From Aselliscus stoliczkanus (lineage: Eukaryota > Chordata > Mammalia > Chiroptera > Hipposideridae), in contig CM066729.1 in assembly GCA_033961575.1 (NCBI GenBank), positions 95,421,001 to 95,485,000 of the forward strand: a DNA stretch of 64,000 bases, in the 5' to 3' direction. The stretch's first letter is position 1. Every line of letters starts with the position of its first letter. This document shows positions 44,608 through 58,149 of the stretch, one piece after another. The translations under genes were made by a program, and so were the position numbers. The notes beneath the pieces are model-generated. The model had not been told where the DNA came from and made no database searches. It worked only from the letters and a program-made list of their open reading frames with translations.

Positions 44608-46126
44608 CCTGTTTTTATTTTTTTATTAGTTTCAGGTGTACAAAACAATGTAATAGTTATACATTTCAACCCTCACAAAGTGATAACCCTCCTCTCCCAA
44701 TCTATTGCCCCTCTGACATCGTACATAGCTGTTACAATTTCACTGACTCTATTCCCTGTGTATACTATACTCCATATCCTGCATCTGTATATCTATAAAA
44801 TTATAGTTGACATACAATGTTATTCCACTTCAGCTTCAGGTGTACAGTGCAATGGTCAGTCATCTACACCGTCCATGGAGCTGTCTCCCTAAGAAGACAT
44901 GTGCCTATCTGACACCCTACAAAACATTTGCAGTACTGATTATATTCCCCTAACTGTCTTATATCCCTGTGACAATATTGTAGTTACCAATTTATGCTTT
45001 CTAATTTCTTCCCTTTCTCCCTCATCTCCACCCTCCTCCCATCTAGCAATCATCAGTTTTCCCTCTATATCTCTAAGACTATTTCTGTTTACTTTGCTCA
45101 TTTATTCAGTTCTTTAGATTCCACATGTAAGTGAGATCATATAGAATTCATCTTTCTCCAACTGACTTATTTCATTTGGCATGATGTTCTCTAGGTCCAT
45201 CCATATTGTTGCAAATGGTAAGATTTCATTCTTCTTTATAGCCACATAATACTCCATTGTATAAGTGTACCACAGTGTTTTAATCCAGCCGTATATTGAA
45301 GCATTTCAGATGTTTCCAAGTCTTGGCTATTGTAAATAGTGGTGCAATAAACATAGAGGTACATATATTTTTTTGAATTAGTTTCTTGGGTTTCTCTGGA
45401 TAGATACCTAAGAGTGGAATTGCTGGGTCATACGGTAATTCCATTTCCAGTTTCTTGAGATTCCTCTATCCTGATTTCCATAATGGCTGCACCAGTCTGT
45501 AATTCCACCAACAGTGCATCAGGGTTCCTTTTTCCCCACACCCTGGCCAGCACTTGTTTGTTGATTTATTGATGGTAGCCATTCTGACTGGAGTGAGGTG
45601 GCACCTCATTGTGGTTTTTATTTGCATTTCTCTGATGATTAGTGAGGCTGAGCATTTTTTCATATGCCTGTTGGCCATCTGTATGTCCTCTTTAGAGAAA
45701 TGTCTTTTCATACCCTCTGCCCATTTTTTTTAAATTTGGTTGTTTTTTTTCTGGTGTTCAGTTGAATGAGTATTTTATAAATTTTGGGTATTAACCACTA
45801 ATCAGACATATTGTATCATTCACCAATATCTTCTCCCATTCAGTAGGCTGCCTTTTTGTTTTATTGATGATTTCCTTTGCTGTGAAAAAACTTAAGTTTG
45901 ATGTTATCCCATGTTTATTTTTTCTTTTGCTTCTCTTGCCAGAGTGGATATATCAGTAAAAATATTACTCAGGGTAATGTCTGAAAATTTACTCCCTACA
46001 TTTTTTTTCTAGGAGTTTTATGGTTTCAGGTCTTACATTTAAATCTTTAATCCATTTTGAATTTGTTCTCATATATGTCATAAAGAGGTGGTCCAGTTTT
46101 ATTTTTTTGCATGTGTCAGTCCATTT
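44608..46126 (-). mobile_element. 5'-truncated L1 (3' UTR and end of ORF2)
   Basis: Begins with a T-rich tail and TTAGTTTCAGGTGTACAAAA. It passes through the 3' UTR (CATGGAGCTGTCTCCCTAAG), then reads the ORF2 C-terminal part in minus orientation (for example [20 protein letters not shown] at 45640-45711). It stops within ORF2 near 46126. The duplication ATGAAATAA is at 44599-44607 and 46127-46135. Frameshifts and stops are present. It is the same subfamily type as the full-length copy at 15269. Confidence 0.92.
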
Positions 46127-46135
46127 ATGAAATAA

Positions 46136-46879
46136 TGTGCTATATGCATAATTTAAAGAGTTCTACTAACCTAAACCCTATAAAGATATATTCATTAACT
46201 AGTTTTTAAATGTTAAGACCAAAGGTGTTTTTTGCTTTATTGATTTTTAAGAATGGATCCAGTTTATTGCCTTTCCAGCATAAATCATAGTGCATCTTGT
46301 GTGAAAGCTTGTTTTGTTTTATTTTTTTTTCAAGTGGAGCAAGAACTTAAAGACCATTGTGAAATAATCTAACCTAGGTAGAGAAGCCTTTATGTTTAAG
46401 ATTTTTCCCCTCAATTGTTTAAAGTTGTGTCTACTGAAGCTAATTTTGCCCTATGAGCAACTGACTTTTATGGAGTCTTAGGAAAGCATTTGACTTAGTT
46501 CCCACAGAAACAACAGCATCAAGGAAACTTTTTCACAATCATTTGATCCGCTTAAGCAATATTTAATCAAGTTACATAATTACAATGATAAGCATAACTT
46601 ATAAAAACATGTTCGGGAACAAATCCAAATTGTAGCCTTGGTAAAAATACAAACATGAAAACCATCAACTAGCAGAAGGGAAAGTATTAGAGCATATAAG
46701 GGAGATCCTATTTTTGAGCATTCAGTATACTATGGACATCAGATACAACATGTCATAGAGCAGATTCAGAACATTCTTAACATGATGAAATATTTAAATA
46801 GTAGTTGTATGATAAATATTGGAGTTTTCAAGTTACTCTGTTAATTTTCTTTGACAATGTTTGAGATATCTAGAAAGTC
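46136..46879. other. Non-coding DNA
   Basis: No recognised gene or repeat in about 740 bases. Confidence 0.5.
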
Positions 46880-47010
46880 CTATGAGTCTTCAGCTCTTGA
46901 GAGCAAGAGATGGATCTTATTCATTATTGTATGACCAATGCCTATCACAGTGTCCACATGTAATAGGCATTTAATTATTGTTTGAATGGATTAATGAGTA
47001 GACAGTTGAA
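46880..47010 (+). mobile_element. L2 LINE 3' end
   Basis: GAGAGCAAGAGATGGATCTT, TGACCAATGCCTATCACAGT, TAATAGGCATTTAATTATTG and TTGAATGGATTAATGAG follow the L2 3' terminus. Confidence 0.65.
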
Positions 47011-48655
47011 TGAATATCTACTCTAAAGGAGAGAAGATAACATACCGACTTCCACATGGTTTCACAGGACGTTACTCTAGATTACTAAATTAATTCCACC
47101 ATAAAAATGTATTCACCTTTATATTACTATGGGAAATGTTTTCTTTGATTTTTATATAATAATATAGACAGGAAATCTACCATCAGTATGAATTAATTCT
47201 GTTTTAAACTAGCTCAGCTAGCTAGGTCCTATAGTTTGTAATTTGACTTCCACTCTCAACAGAATTGAAATAATTTAAAGATTAAGAGTGATAGTAATCT
47301 AAACACCTCATTATGTACTTTCTACAAACTGAATCAGGTGGATTCTCTAAGTAGTTGGTCATCTGTTTTAATTTCTTCACTTTTTATACTCCTACCTTCA
47401 CAACCTATGTGCAGCTTCTAAAATGCAAAGCATTCAGGCTATCTGTGGGCTAAATTACCTCAGGGTAGTCTTATTCTCCTCCTACTGTATTTTATAAATA
47501 AATTTACTATTTCTTATAAAAATAGTAACCACTGCTTCCAAAATGGCATTCAGACTTCTTATTCCTATATCAAGAATGATTTCCCAAAGTAGGTTATTTG
47601 TGATAGTTGATGTAAATTTTCTAACTTTTAGAAATGTTAATAATGATAGGCTTTAAAAAAAAATTCATATTATAAAGTGATAAGTGCAAAATCATGTAAT
47701 GCACTCTTAAAATGATGTCACTATGCAAAAATCACAGTAATATATTGAAATGGCTTTGAGTAAACACTTCCTTTTCACCCCTCATAAAGTTATTGACATA
47801 TATTACTTTTTATAGACTGTTCTGTGATATGATGTTTATAGGTGTAAGTGTACCCAGAATGGAAAGAAAAATTCCTTCTGATTAAATGGCTTCCATTTTC
47901 CCCCCAAATAATTTTTTTATGGTATCCAAGGACCACAGAAGTCAAATACCTATTGACTCTTTTATAGTTTTCTTGACCTCTCTCCTTTCTTCTTGACTAT
48001 TTTGTTCTCCATGGGACCCTCTGGCAATAAGCAGTCCTGAATCTCTTTCTAATTTTTCTCAATTTTCTGTATTCACATTTTCTGCCTGTCCCCCAAGTAG
48101 GATTGTTCCTTGAGTTTTCTTAATAAAGCACACCTTATTTTTCTCACACAGTTATCACTCTGTGGTCAACTCTCAAGTCTCTTTCTGATGTCCTGGCTTC
48201 CTTTTTAATTCTAGTCCTATAAATGCAAGCATTGGCCAGGGTTAGGACTTTTCACTTGAATATTCAATTGTCATCAAAACTAAAGTGACCACAATCCCCT
48301 ATTTCACAAATAACTTAAACCACATATTTCTTCAGGGTCTCCATGTTTCTGTACTCTTTCCATCCAGACATTGAAGCTTCAATTCTAGAGGACAACTTGA
48401 GTTCTAATTTTTCCTCACTCCCCATATTCTAGAATTGATATGGTTGGGGGGACTATTATGTACCCCCATGCTTGGGACCTAGACCTTTACAAGTCATTGT
48501 TCTTGATCCAGAGAGATCTTAACTTGGGCAAAATGAAAGACATAATGGAAAGAGAACAATTAAGGAGAGGACAATTAAACTGCACAATTGGTTTAAAATT
48601 TGTATTGGACTTCAAAGAGTGGGATTTTGGCCAACAAAAAAAGGACAGAAAGAAC
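47011..48655. other. Non-coding DNA
   Basis: AT-rich. Contains the 124-codon open frame beginning at 48440, which has no family resemblance and whose 3' half overlaps an L2-like stretch, so it is not called a gene. Confidence 0.5.
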
Positions 48656-48935
48656 AAATCAGATCTCATTTCTGCTCTCTGGACATTTGCTCATGCTATT
48701 CTTTCTACCCATATTTCCCTTCTCTATCTACCTGTCAAAATCCCATTGAACTCCAGGATCTGTGACTGGTTATCTTGTTTAATATTTGTTTTTCAATTGA
48801 TTGCAGATGTGTGAGTGCATGTGTTATTTGTAAGCTTTAACTTGTTTTATCAACTTTAATATTTCCTGCTAGCACTAGCACAGTGTTTGGCACATAATAA
48901 GTGTTCAAAATATATTTGCCAAATCAATGATTAAC
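48656..48935 (+). mobile_element. L2 LINE 3' fragment
   Basis: ATTTGCTCATGCTATTCTTT, CAAAATCCCATTGAACTCCA, AGCACTAGCACAGTGTTTGG and CACATAATAAGTGTTCAAAA follow L2 order, with an insertion or divergent stretch between them. Confidence 0.55.
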
Positions 48936-51900
48936 TGTATGCAAAAATGAGCTGTATGAGGCAACAAAAACGCTGTTCATACACTGAGTTTCAAATTGCT
49001 CAGGCTTTTTCTGTTGTATTCCCATATGAAATCAGGAGCTGATATTGGGATTCTAGTTGTGAAGTGTAGTGTAAGTACACTGGTGCCTTGTAGGCAGAAA
49101 TAATCAGGTTTTTTACATGTGGAAAAAAAAAAACTAGCATCAAAATCCAGCTTTTATCATTACACATGTTGCCCTCAAACATAGAATAAATGAAGTGTAT
49201 ATATAAGTGGACATGAATCTTGGATGGGTTACTGCCCATGTACATAATCATCAACTGGCAAAAGTGTATTTACTTTATGCGCTTAATATTATGAGCTAAA
49301 TACTATGATGTATTTTAGAACTTATGTTTAGATGGTGCCCTCCTCTCCATTGTAGCTCTAATCTTTAAAATGATAGAATTGGATTTGATGATTTTATAGG
49401 ATTTGATGATTTTATAGGATTTTCAAGCTCTAATAGTCTAAATCTTCATTTTTAATAGTTAAGAGGACTGTGCTTAGCAGCAGGTGGAATGAATGTTTTC
49501 TATTGGGGTGAAGATCCATACTAGTTGTGATATTTAAGGAAAGATATTATTTGTCAATTATAACTCAGTAAAACTGAATAAAAAAGAAGATATGAATGCT
49601 CTCCTTTTCCATATAATATTCTATCGACTGTGACTTTGATTAACATGACACTAATGAAAAATTACTAGGTGAAACAGTGAGGGTGAAAAAGTCAACCAGT
49701 GGTTTGGGCTGTATTATGGAAATAACAGAGTTGGAATTCCTTTCATTCTCTTCTCACTGAATTAATTTGTGGTTTTCATTTTACATAAACACATTCTCTA
49801 AAGAGCCTAGAGCTACTCAAACTTGGCTGTCACCCCTCCCCCAACACTCCTCAGCACACAGGCTTGAAAGATACATTTTTTCTAACTTCCTTTTTTCCTC
49901 TTCTTGGAGTATTCTCTATCTAAGTGATAGGAGCCTTATAAATATTTAGGAAGATAAACATCCTGGGTCTCTTGGATACAACAGGGGGATTCACACATTA
50001 TTTCCCATGGCCCCTCCTCACCCGTTTGGGTCAGAGGAAGACGGCAGCCCTGGAGGGACTCCCTACACTGTGGCTGACTGCTGTGCAGGGCATCATTATT
50101 TAGGTTCTTGTATTTCGTTGGTTTACAGATGTCACAGAGGATACTGATCCCAAAGTGGAATTTCTGCGGCAGGACCAAGAATCATTATAGGTGATTATTC
50201 GCTTGCAAGTTGATGCATTCTATGCTAAGATTTGGAATAGCTTCTGGAAATAATTGTCAGAAAAATACATATTTTAGAGTTCCACTTTGAAAACATAGAT
50301 GGATAATCACTACTTTTACAGATAATTCTTGGTATTTTAAATGTTTTTATTGGTCAGCTCCCAGCATCCTAACCAATTCTTCCTTTGCCAGAAAATATAA
50401 TAGAAATCTGGGAAACATAAATCTGTAACACTCCTAGTGGAAAGCCCAGGACACCAGTTGCCCCTAATTTCATATGAAACCAGGTTGGCTATCTTTTATT
50501 TTTCTCTCCTGAGTGAATCGATCAAATTGGAGCTAAATCACTTGCTTGATTATTATATGCACACAATTTACATTATACAAAAAATCTGAGTTATGCCAGA
50601 CTTCTCAGAAAACTAACCAATTTATGATTTATGGACCAGCTACCAGTTTTGCAAATTTCCCTTACAGTTAGCATACCAGTGGGCTGCCATTGCCTTCACT
50701 GTTTATCTGAATGGCATTGGATAAGGTGATGAAGAAGGAATATGGGAAATATTCACTTATAGTCAGAGGCTAACCTTTAAAGGGCTGAGTAACCATGCTA
50801 TGTGCACTACCTTCTCTCAAACCTTCCAATTATTATTACGTTTATTTAAGGGGAAATGAAATAAATTAATATCATTGTTATTTGAAGGGTAGTTATGGCA
50901 CAGAGGCCTTCTCCTGCTTTCGCACTGGTTATGTTTGATATGGGGTTATGTTTGGTGGGCCTGTTTTATCCATTAGAGACACCGAGATTCAAAAATTATT
51001 TTGCACTCACTTGACAAAGGAAGCCTCCTCCACCCACACTGGTCCATCTCTGAGTCACTAAGGATGATCACCTTTCCTTGACAGCTTTTCCTCCTCAAAT
51101 ATATTCTATATTAAAACCCTGCTTTATGCAACCTTTGCATGGCTCTGCATATGGAATACTAAAATATCATCAGTTTTAATGAAATAGTCAACCTACTACT
51201 TGAAGAATTTATATTTATGACCTGCAGACTAGCTACCCTCCAACATGAGCTAGATGATGCATTTCTGGGAACTTCAAATTAATCCTTTTCATTACAGGAG
51301 TAGGTACCCATGAAAATGAATAGAAATAGCTGATCTCATTAAAGACTGAATTGAAACCAATACTTATGGTGACAGTAGCTACAACCTGTGATAATTTCCC
51401 CAGCTGCTATATGAGGTAAGTCCTGTAATTACTTTAAAAAAAAATTCTAAATAGCATAATTTTAGGTTATATTGTAGTTTTTATGTGTATATTTGTATAT
51501 ATGTTGGAGGACTGGGCATAGAGATGTATTTAAATAAGCTGGAATTTTAATTGGGTTGGCTTGGTTTTTATATTCATAGGGCTTTACATCCGTCTTTCTG
51601 CAGACACAACTTTTTTCCTCTAATTCTTTTTGATTCTCATTCTCATTTTGAGAGACTGATCCTTAGATTATGACTCTCATTATAAATGCATACTATGCTA
51701 GAGGGCTATTTTTATGCTCACAGACTCAAATCATTCTGGGATTTTAATTTCTCTTCTATAGTTTGAAACAAATTTTTTAAATTTAAAAAGATGAGGACAT
51801 TTGTCTTTGCCCTAGGGCCCTGATTTAAGGTTTAGACAGAAGGTTAAATATCAAAACTTTAATATAAATCAAGTGCATGCATTTATGAGTAAAGGTCTGG

Positions 51901-54900
51901 CACCATCTGTACAGGGCATCGATTCCTCTAGCCAGAGGGCTGGAGAGTCTGTTTACAAAAGGATATATGATTTAGACAGAACAAGTGCCCTTCTATCAAA
52001 TAGAAGAGTCATGTTCCTTTGTCATTACAAGCACACCATTTCCTTTTTGGTGAGTTAAAGCTCCTCCTTAAAAGATTAGTCCTTTAAAATGAAGAAATTG
52101 GAGCTGGCAGGCAGAATCCAGGGATAGATACAGGTTTGACATTCTTTAAAAGCCTGAGTTCAGACCGATTCAGAATCTCTTACACACATCACCAGAGAAT
52201 GCTGGTGTATTCAATTTCACCCACCAGAATTATTTCAGAATCATGGTGATATAACTTTTCACAGTACGAGTCTGCACGCAAATAGACACCTGTTGTCAAT
52301 AGACACAGTGGAAACTCTTTGGCTAATGCAGCAAGAAAGCAAGCACAAAGACGAGAGAGAGATATTCATCTTAACGTATGACAGGAAGGGTCATACCTTG
52401 ATTTCAGCTAACGTCTGTCCTCTCCAAGTGGATGACCCAGTTTCTTTAATAACTTAACCTCAAAATTTGATGCAATGGGTAATTATCCTGGTAGAGCATT
52501 TAAATTCAGCCTTTGATTCCTTTCATAGATGAATCTCATACTATGAACACAAGGTTGATAATAATAGGCCAAGGAGCATTTAAATATTTATGCAGATTCT
52601 ACTTCAATTTCTATTTGGAACTTTGCAACCCTAGTAGAAAGAATGTTTCCCTTCTGCATGCTGCAATTTCTAGGACTTTAAAAGTGAATATGTTAGTACA
52701 GAAAAACAAGAAGCCCAGTGACCCTGTAGCTTTGAATAAAGACAATTCTATTAAACTTTCATTTGTAAGTCATAATAAGGGAATTGGCTGAGAATAACAA
52801 TATGCACCATAAATAAATTGAAAAGTGTTCCAGATATTGTAATACTATAAAATATACATAACACTGATGCCATATTAAAGCTATTTTAAAATTTCCTGAG
52901 TGGCTTTGAAGCCACTTAGAAAACTTACATCAATTTAGGATCTTCATTAGTGGCATTACAATCATGGGGGAAAAAATCAGTTTCTAAGCTATCTCATTGT
53001 TTGAATTTTGAATTTAGAACAAAGCTTAATTGTTAGCATATTTTGTTTATATCAACCAAGCTTTTAGACATTTCTTAGGGAGTTTTTCTGAGGTGTATTA
53101 TTTCAATAATGACACTGTTGCCCTTGTATTTACAATAGTTTTGACAGGAGAACAAAAAGAGTGTAAAGTCTAGTAAGGCGTATTTTATAGATAGAAAAGC
53201 AATGAAAGAAAGGAATCTGAAAAGAGGTAGTGTAATATGAAAAGAACAGAAACAAAAACAAAAACAAAAAACAAAACAAAAACACTCTCTTATAATTGGT
53301 TCAGATCCTGGCTCTAAAACAAACTAGCTGAGTGATTTGGAGCATATGATTCTGAAGGTCATAGTTTCTTTCTCCATAAAACATGAAGCATGTTCACATT
53401 GCATTTGGCCCTTGCATGGTTAAAGTAGATGACATATATGAAGAGCATGGAATGCAATACTCATTCTGGTTGTACTCCCCCTGCCCTATTAGGTGATAGA
53501 AAGGTCAGACTGCAACAATTACTCTTATCCCAGGTAACTTTAGAAGGCCTCAAAAGTGAGACTTCTCCATTTCTCATGTTCTGGATTTTCCTTCCAGGAA
53601 GATATGCCAACCGGTAGTCCAGGCAGAACTTCATGGATCTGTACCCTCCTGATTTATTATGGATACTGATATGGCTGGAGTTAGTGGCCAAAGCAAATGG
53701 TATGCATTACCCTAGAACTAAGTTGACCTTGCAGATGCAATTTAGCCTTCTTATACTTAACTCAATTTTTTTTCATCTTTTCAGTTTTGTCTGCAACATA
53801 GATACCTACTAACCCTGATTCAGAACCAAAGGTCCCCTCCCCCCACCACCACTAAGGTAGATTGTAATAGACATCATGTGATCCATCCTGCACCGTACAC
53901 TTTATTTCCAAGCACCACTGTAATAGCATTACTACTGCCAAGTAAGTGGGGGTGGATTCTGTGCTGGGCAGATTTTACTGAAAACAATAGAGAACACGCT
54001 TCATTGTCTACATTGGTGATGGTTCTCTTCATTAGTGATTGTAGTGATTCAATAAACTGGCATTTAAAGTTAATTGTGTAGCTAATATAGCCATGATTCC
54101 AACATCCAGCCTGTAGCCTTGTGTTGGTCAAAGAACAAATGAAGACTAGCTATTAAAAAGAAATGTGAAAATAAATTGATTACATGTTTCACATTCCACA
54201 AGAAGATACAAGGTTCATTTCAATACTACTCTCCTCTCCACCTCCGACAATCCATATCAAATTCTAATACGCAAATCTCCTCAAGTATGCCTTCCCAAAC
54301 CTTCCATCCTCTAGTGCAATCTCTTCTTTCCATTTTCCCCATAATATTGCATCACAATAACATAAAGATCTGCGTGGAGTTGCAGAATGCTTCTCATTGT
54401 TTGGGAAAATGAAGAAACTCAGCAGGCAGAGCCAGAAGCATCTTTAGTGGGAAGGGGATAGGAAAAAGCTGAAACTATTGTTATTTTTATTGTGGTTTTC
54501 AAATTTGCAAGCTTCAGGTGCCAAAGGATAGAGAATAGAGTAGAAGAACAGAAGAGGTATGTTGGAAAATGAGCACTGTCACTGGATTACGGAAGCAATT
54601 TAGTAACATGGAGGATCAAGAGAGCAAACTGTTTCTGCTTTACTAACATTTGATGACTTAAGCTCTGAGAGAAATTAACTTAGGAGAATTTAAAAAAGAC
54701 CTGAATCTGGGTTTTGTATTCTGATTGAGCAGAATTCACTCCCTTTGGCAGAGGATACTGCATATCTGCTCTTTGGAGATATTGTTTCTCTCTTTCTTTT
54801 TCAGAACTGATCAATAAAATCATAGAAGAAATATAAATATAAGTTTTTATTGCTCACTGCCTTAGTAAATATAAGATAAGTGATGTCTGGTAATAATTTC

Positions 54901-55549
54901 TAAATTGCCATTAAGTAGCTTTTATGCAACAAATAACTCCTGAAATAGTTTAGGATCAAAGCAAATATTTTGTGTAGTCCCCTATCTGTGGTGCCTGTAT
55001 TCATCATGCTCTAAAGATGCTTTAGTCCTGATATGGGCAGAGAGGTTGACCAGATGATTTCATGCTGTCTTCCATGTTCTGTGTTAAGATTCTATAATCC
55101 AAATATAAATACCAATGAATTTAAAATTAGTTATCTCAAAAGGATGCAATCCGCAATCATTTAATCTTAAACCAATCATTTGATAAGTCATGTCTTGTCT
55201 TTTTTAGGTTGCCTGGTTTCTTAATTTTCCATTTAGTGTTTAGGATCTTATCATTGATTTTCTCCTTGCATTTCTTTAGAACCTTCATTGTACATGGCAG
55301 CATTTATTTCTGTACTTAACACTAAACAAGTTCCATCCAGTGTGCACTTCTGTCCTCCTTCTACTGACCTCCCAACTTCCTTCAGGTCCTCCATCAAGGT
55401 AATGAACTCTGATTTTACAGCTTCTTAAAAAGGTAAAATTGCCAAATAAGGAAAACACATTGTTTGACTTATTTTAAAGTGATTTCAGAGAATGTCAAGA
55501 AAAAATGAGTTGGATGACATAAACAAACAGAGAGATATTAACAGATCAA
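48936..55549. other. Long AT-rich stretch without recognised genes or young repeats
   Basis: 6.6 kb. A (CAAAAA)n tract lies at 53246-53283. A tandem duplication of GATTTGATGATTTTATAG occurs at about 49384-49420. Old repeats may be present but I could not name them. No open frame exceeds 92 codons. Confidence 0.5.
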
Positions 55550-55562
55550 GAGTCATAATTGA

Positions 55563-55912
55563 CTTGTTTGTTAATTTTGTTGTCTATATTCCTCATATAA
55601 GTGAGATCACATGGTATTTGTCTTTCTCAGTCTGACTTATTTCACTTAGCATGATACTCTCTAGGTGAAAAAGCTAAAGGGATTAAGAAATACAAATTGG
55701 TAGTTACAAAATAGTCACAGGGATGTAAAGTACAGCATAGAGAACAGAATCAATAACATTGCAAAAACTATGTATAGTGCCAGGTGGGTACTAGAATAAT
55801 CGGGGGAAAGCACTTCATAAATTATATAAATGTCTAACCATATGCTGTACACCTGAAGCTAATATAAAATAATATTGACTGTCAATTGTAACTGAAAAAA
55901 AGTAATTAAAAA
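55563..55912. mobile_element. L1 3' end, twin-primed (5' part inverted)
   Basis: 55585-55665 is L1 ORF2/3' UTR border DNA in minus orientation (GTGAGATCACATGGTATTTG, TTTCACTTAGCATGATACTC). 55668-55912 is the L1 3' end in plus orientation (TTGGTAGTTACAAAATAGTC, TATGCTGTACACCTGAAGCT, CTGTCAATTGTAACTGAAAA). Flanking AGTCATAATTGA (55551-55562) and AGTCACAATTGA (55913-55924) are a 12-base target-site duplication with one change. The piece is only about 350 bases. Confidence 0.88.
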
Positions 55913-55924
55913 AGTCACAATTGA

Positions 55925-56179
55925 AACACAGGAATGAATATATTGATCTAGTAAAAATTGTTTAATTATTTTATAAAGGAACCATTTCGATGCACAATTA
56001 TGGCAAAATTGCATTTTACAACTTTGTAAACCATTCTCCATAATATGGCTGTTTTATTTCTATTGATTTATATGTGTTATAATAGGAACTATGTATTGGG
56101 TACTCATTCTATGCTGAGAATTATATTAGCACTAAAAAAGGCTATTTCACTGAATCCTTACACTAACCTTATGTAATAG
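55925..56179. other. Non-coding spacer
   Basis: AT-rich; nothing recognised. Confidence 0.5.
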
Positions 56180-56335
56180 GTATTATTAATCTCATTTTAC
56201 CAATTTCAAAAAATACTTCCAAGAGGTTAAGTAAATTGTGCAATTGCACATCATTAATAAATGTCAAAGCTGGCATTCAAAGCCAAGTCCATTGTCCTCC
56301 AGAGTTCATGGCTATTGCCTTTATACAATGGTAGT
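56180..56335 (+). mobile_element. MIR SINE fragment
   Basis: TATTATTAATCTCATTTTAC, CCAAGAGGTTAAGTAAATTG, AAAGCTGGCATTCAAAGCCA and AGTCCATTGTCCTCCAGAGT follow the MIR 3' half. Confidence 0.65.
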
Positions 56336-57879
56336 CCAATAACTTAATTCCTAAATATTAAATGGAAAATACTCATATACAAATTATGCCTTATTTTTTT
56401 GAAAAAAAAAAAAAATCCCACCTCTTTAGATAGGTTTATTGTGAGTTAGTTTAGAATCATGGAATCTCAGAGGACCCTTTGTCTAACCTTTCACTTGACT
56501 CCCTACAATTTGGTGATACATAGATTTGTTGCTTCTTCTAAGTTCTTTTAACAGGAGAAAACGCCTGTCATTTTAAGGCATCTGTTTATCTAAACTGTCA
56601 GGGACCACTGTCATTTTTTGCTGTTCTCTATTCTTGAGCAGATGTTTGCCCTTTTTAACTCCTACCCATCGATTGTAATTCTGCAGTAAGCAAAATATGT
56701 CACAAAAGTCTCTTCCTAAAGGGTGTGAGGCTGAAGAGGAAGTCTATATCAAGACTAAAACTTGATGTAAAGGTATTCTAAACACAATTAACAATAAATT
56801 CATGAGAATATTCAATCCTAGGGTGGTTAGGAAAATGACTTTATTTTCTTGCCCTAAAAATATTGATAATCTGTAATCCAATCTGGGGTGCATTATTATT
56901 TTAATGCAATAGCATTGTAGCAACACAACCATGTAATACTATGATAATCCTATAGGAATGTGAAGAATTCTTCTGAGTCAGATGTAGCCAAGGTTATCCA
57001 GTGAGGAAATCATTTTAAATTGGATGCAGGAGTACCAAACTGTAAACAAAAAATTAATATTTTCGAAACATTCCATGTAATATTGGCGAATGTAAAACAA
57101 TCAAGGGGATATTTCTGGCATAGACAATATTCGACTGAAATGATTCCTTGGAAGAACCTAAAAACAAATATATGATATAATGCTTCATATCATCAGTATT
57201 CCTCTGCAGAACAGCCAGTAGCTTTTTGACAGGACATATAGCCCATGAAACTAAGCTAAACAATTATGAAGACGGCAATAGTAATATCCACTTTTTTAAA
57301 TAATATTGAAAATCTTCTTAGAAGAAATCCAGGTATGTTTGAAATGGACTGACTAACCAGTCTCACGATCATTTTCCCTAGTTGGAAGAGACAGGGATTA
57401 ACAGATTTTTCAGGACCCTGCATGAAAGTGGTCATGAATGTGTGAGGAAGGAGAGAACTAAATAGAAATATAAGTTGTACTTTGTTGGCCTGAAACAGTT
57501 GTTCATGCCTATTGCGTGTAAGTGCTTCCTATAATTTATAGTAGTTCCAATCAAGTACCTGGGCAGGCAGAAACCGCTGTAGAGTATACAGTCACCTTCC
57601 TTTGATATTTTAACTTTCTGTGTTCCTCCCTCATTTTACCTTGTTCAGAAACTGTGTCAGTCAATCCTCTCTTGTCCTTACATTCACTTGTACTCCCATC
57701 ACCAGAATCACTCTCACCAGTCATCAATACTTTTATAAAGTCAATGTGTGGGTTCCAGTGGAGTTCATGTCAGAATCACAGGATGCCAGTTCTGTCCACA
57801 CAAAGTATCTGATCTTGGGAAAGTAATGTACATATTTACGCTTTAGTTACTCATTTATTAAATAATACTGTATTTTAAT
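56336..57879. other. Non-coding DNA
   Basis: An A-run at 56401-56414. No gene or nameable repeat in about 1.5 kb. Confidence 0.5.
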
Positions 57880-58065
57880 GCATCAACTAATTTAATCATC
57901 CCCATAACCTATAAAGTTTGTACTATTATCCCTGTTTTACAGATTAAATGAAGAGCTTGCCCAAGGTTGCTTTGCTGGAAATTGGCAGAGACAAGAGTCA
58001 CTTCCAGGCAATCTAGATTGGGAGTCCAGCAATGTTGCTCACTATGCTATATCTCCTCTGTAATG
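57880..58065 (+). mobile_element. MIR SINE
   Basis: TTAATCATCCCCATAACCTA, ATCCCTGTTTTACAGATTAA, GAGCTTGCCCAAGGTTGCTT and AGTCACTTCCAGGCAATCTA follow MIR order. Confidence 0.65.
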
Positions 58066-58149
58066 TTATAGTACAGCCTAGATGCTAGGACTTTGGACTT
58101 TAATACTATTCAGCTTAACAGTTAAGAGTAATAAAACTGTGTGTGCTCT

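Noticed and set aside
48440..48814. 124-codon open frame
   Set aside because: No family resemblance; its 3' part runs into L2-like sequence.
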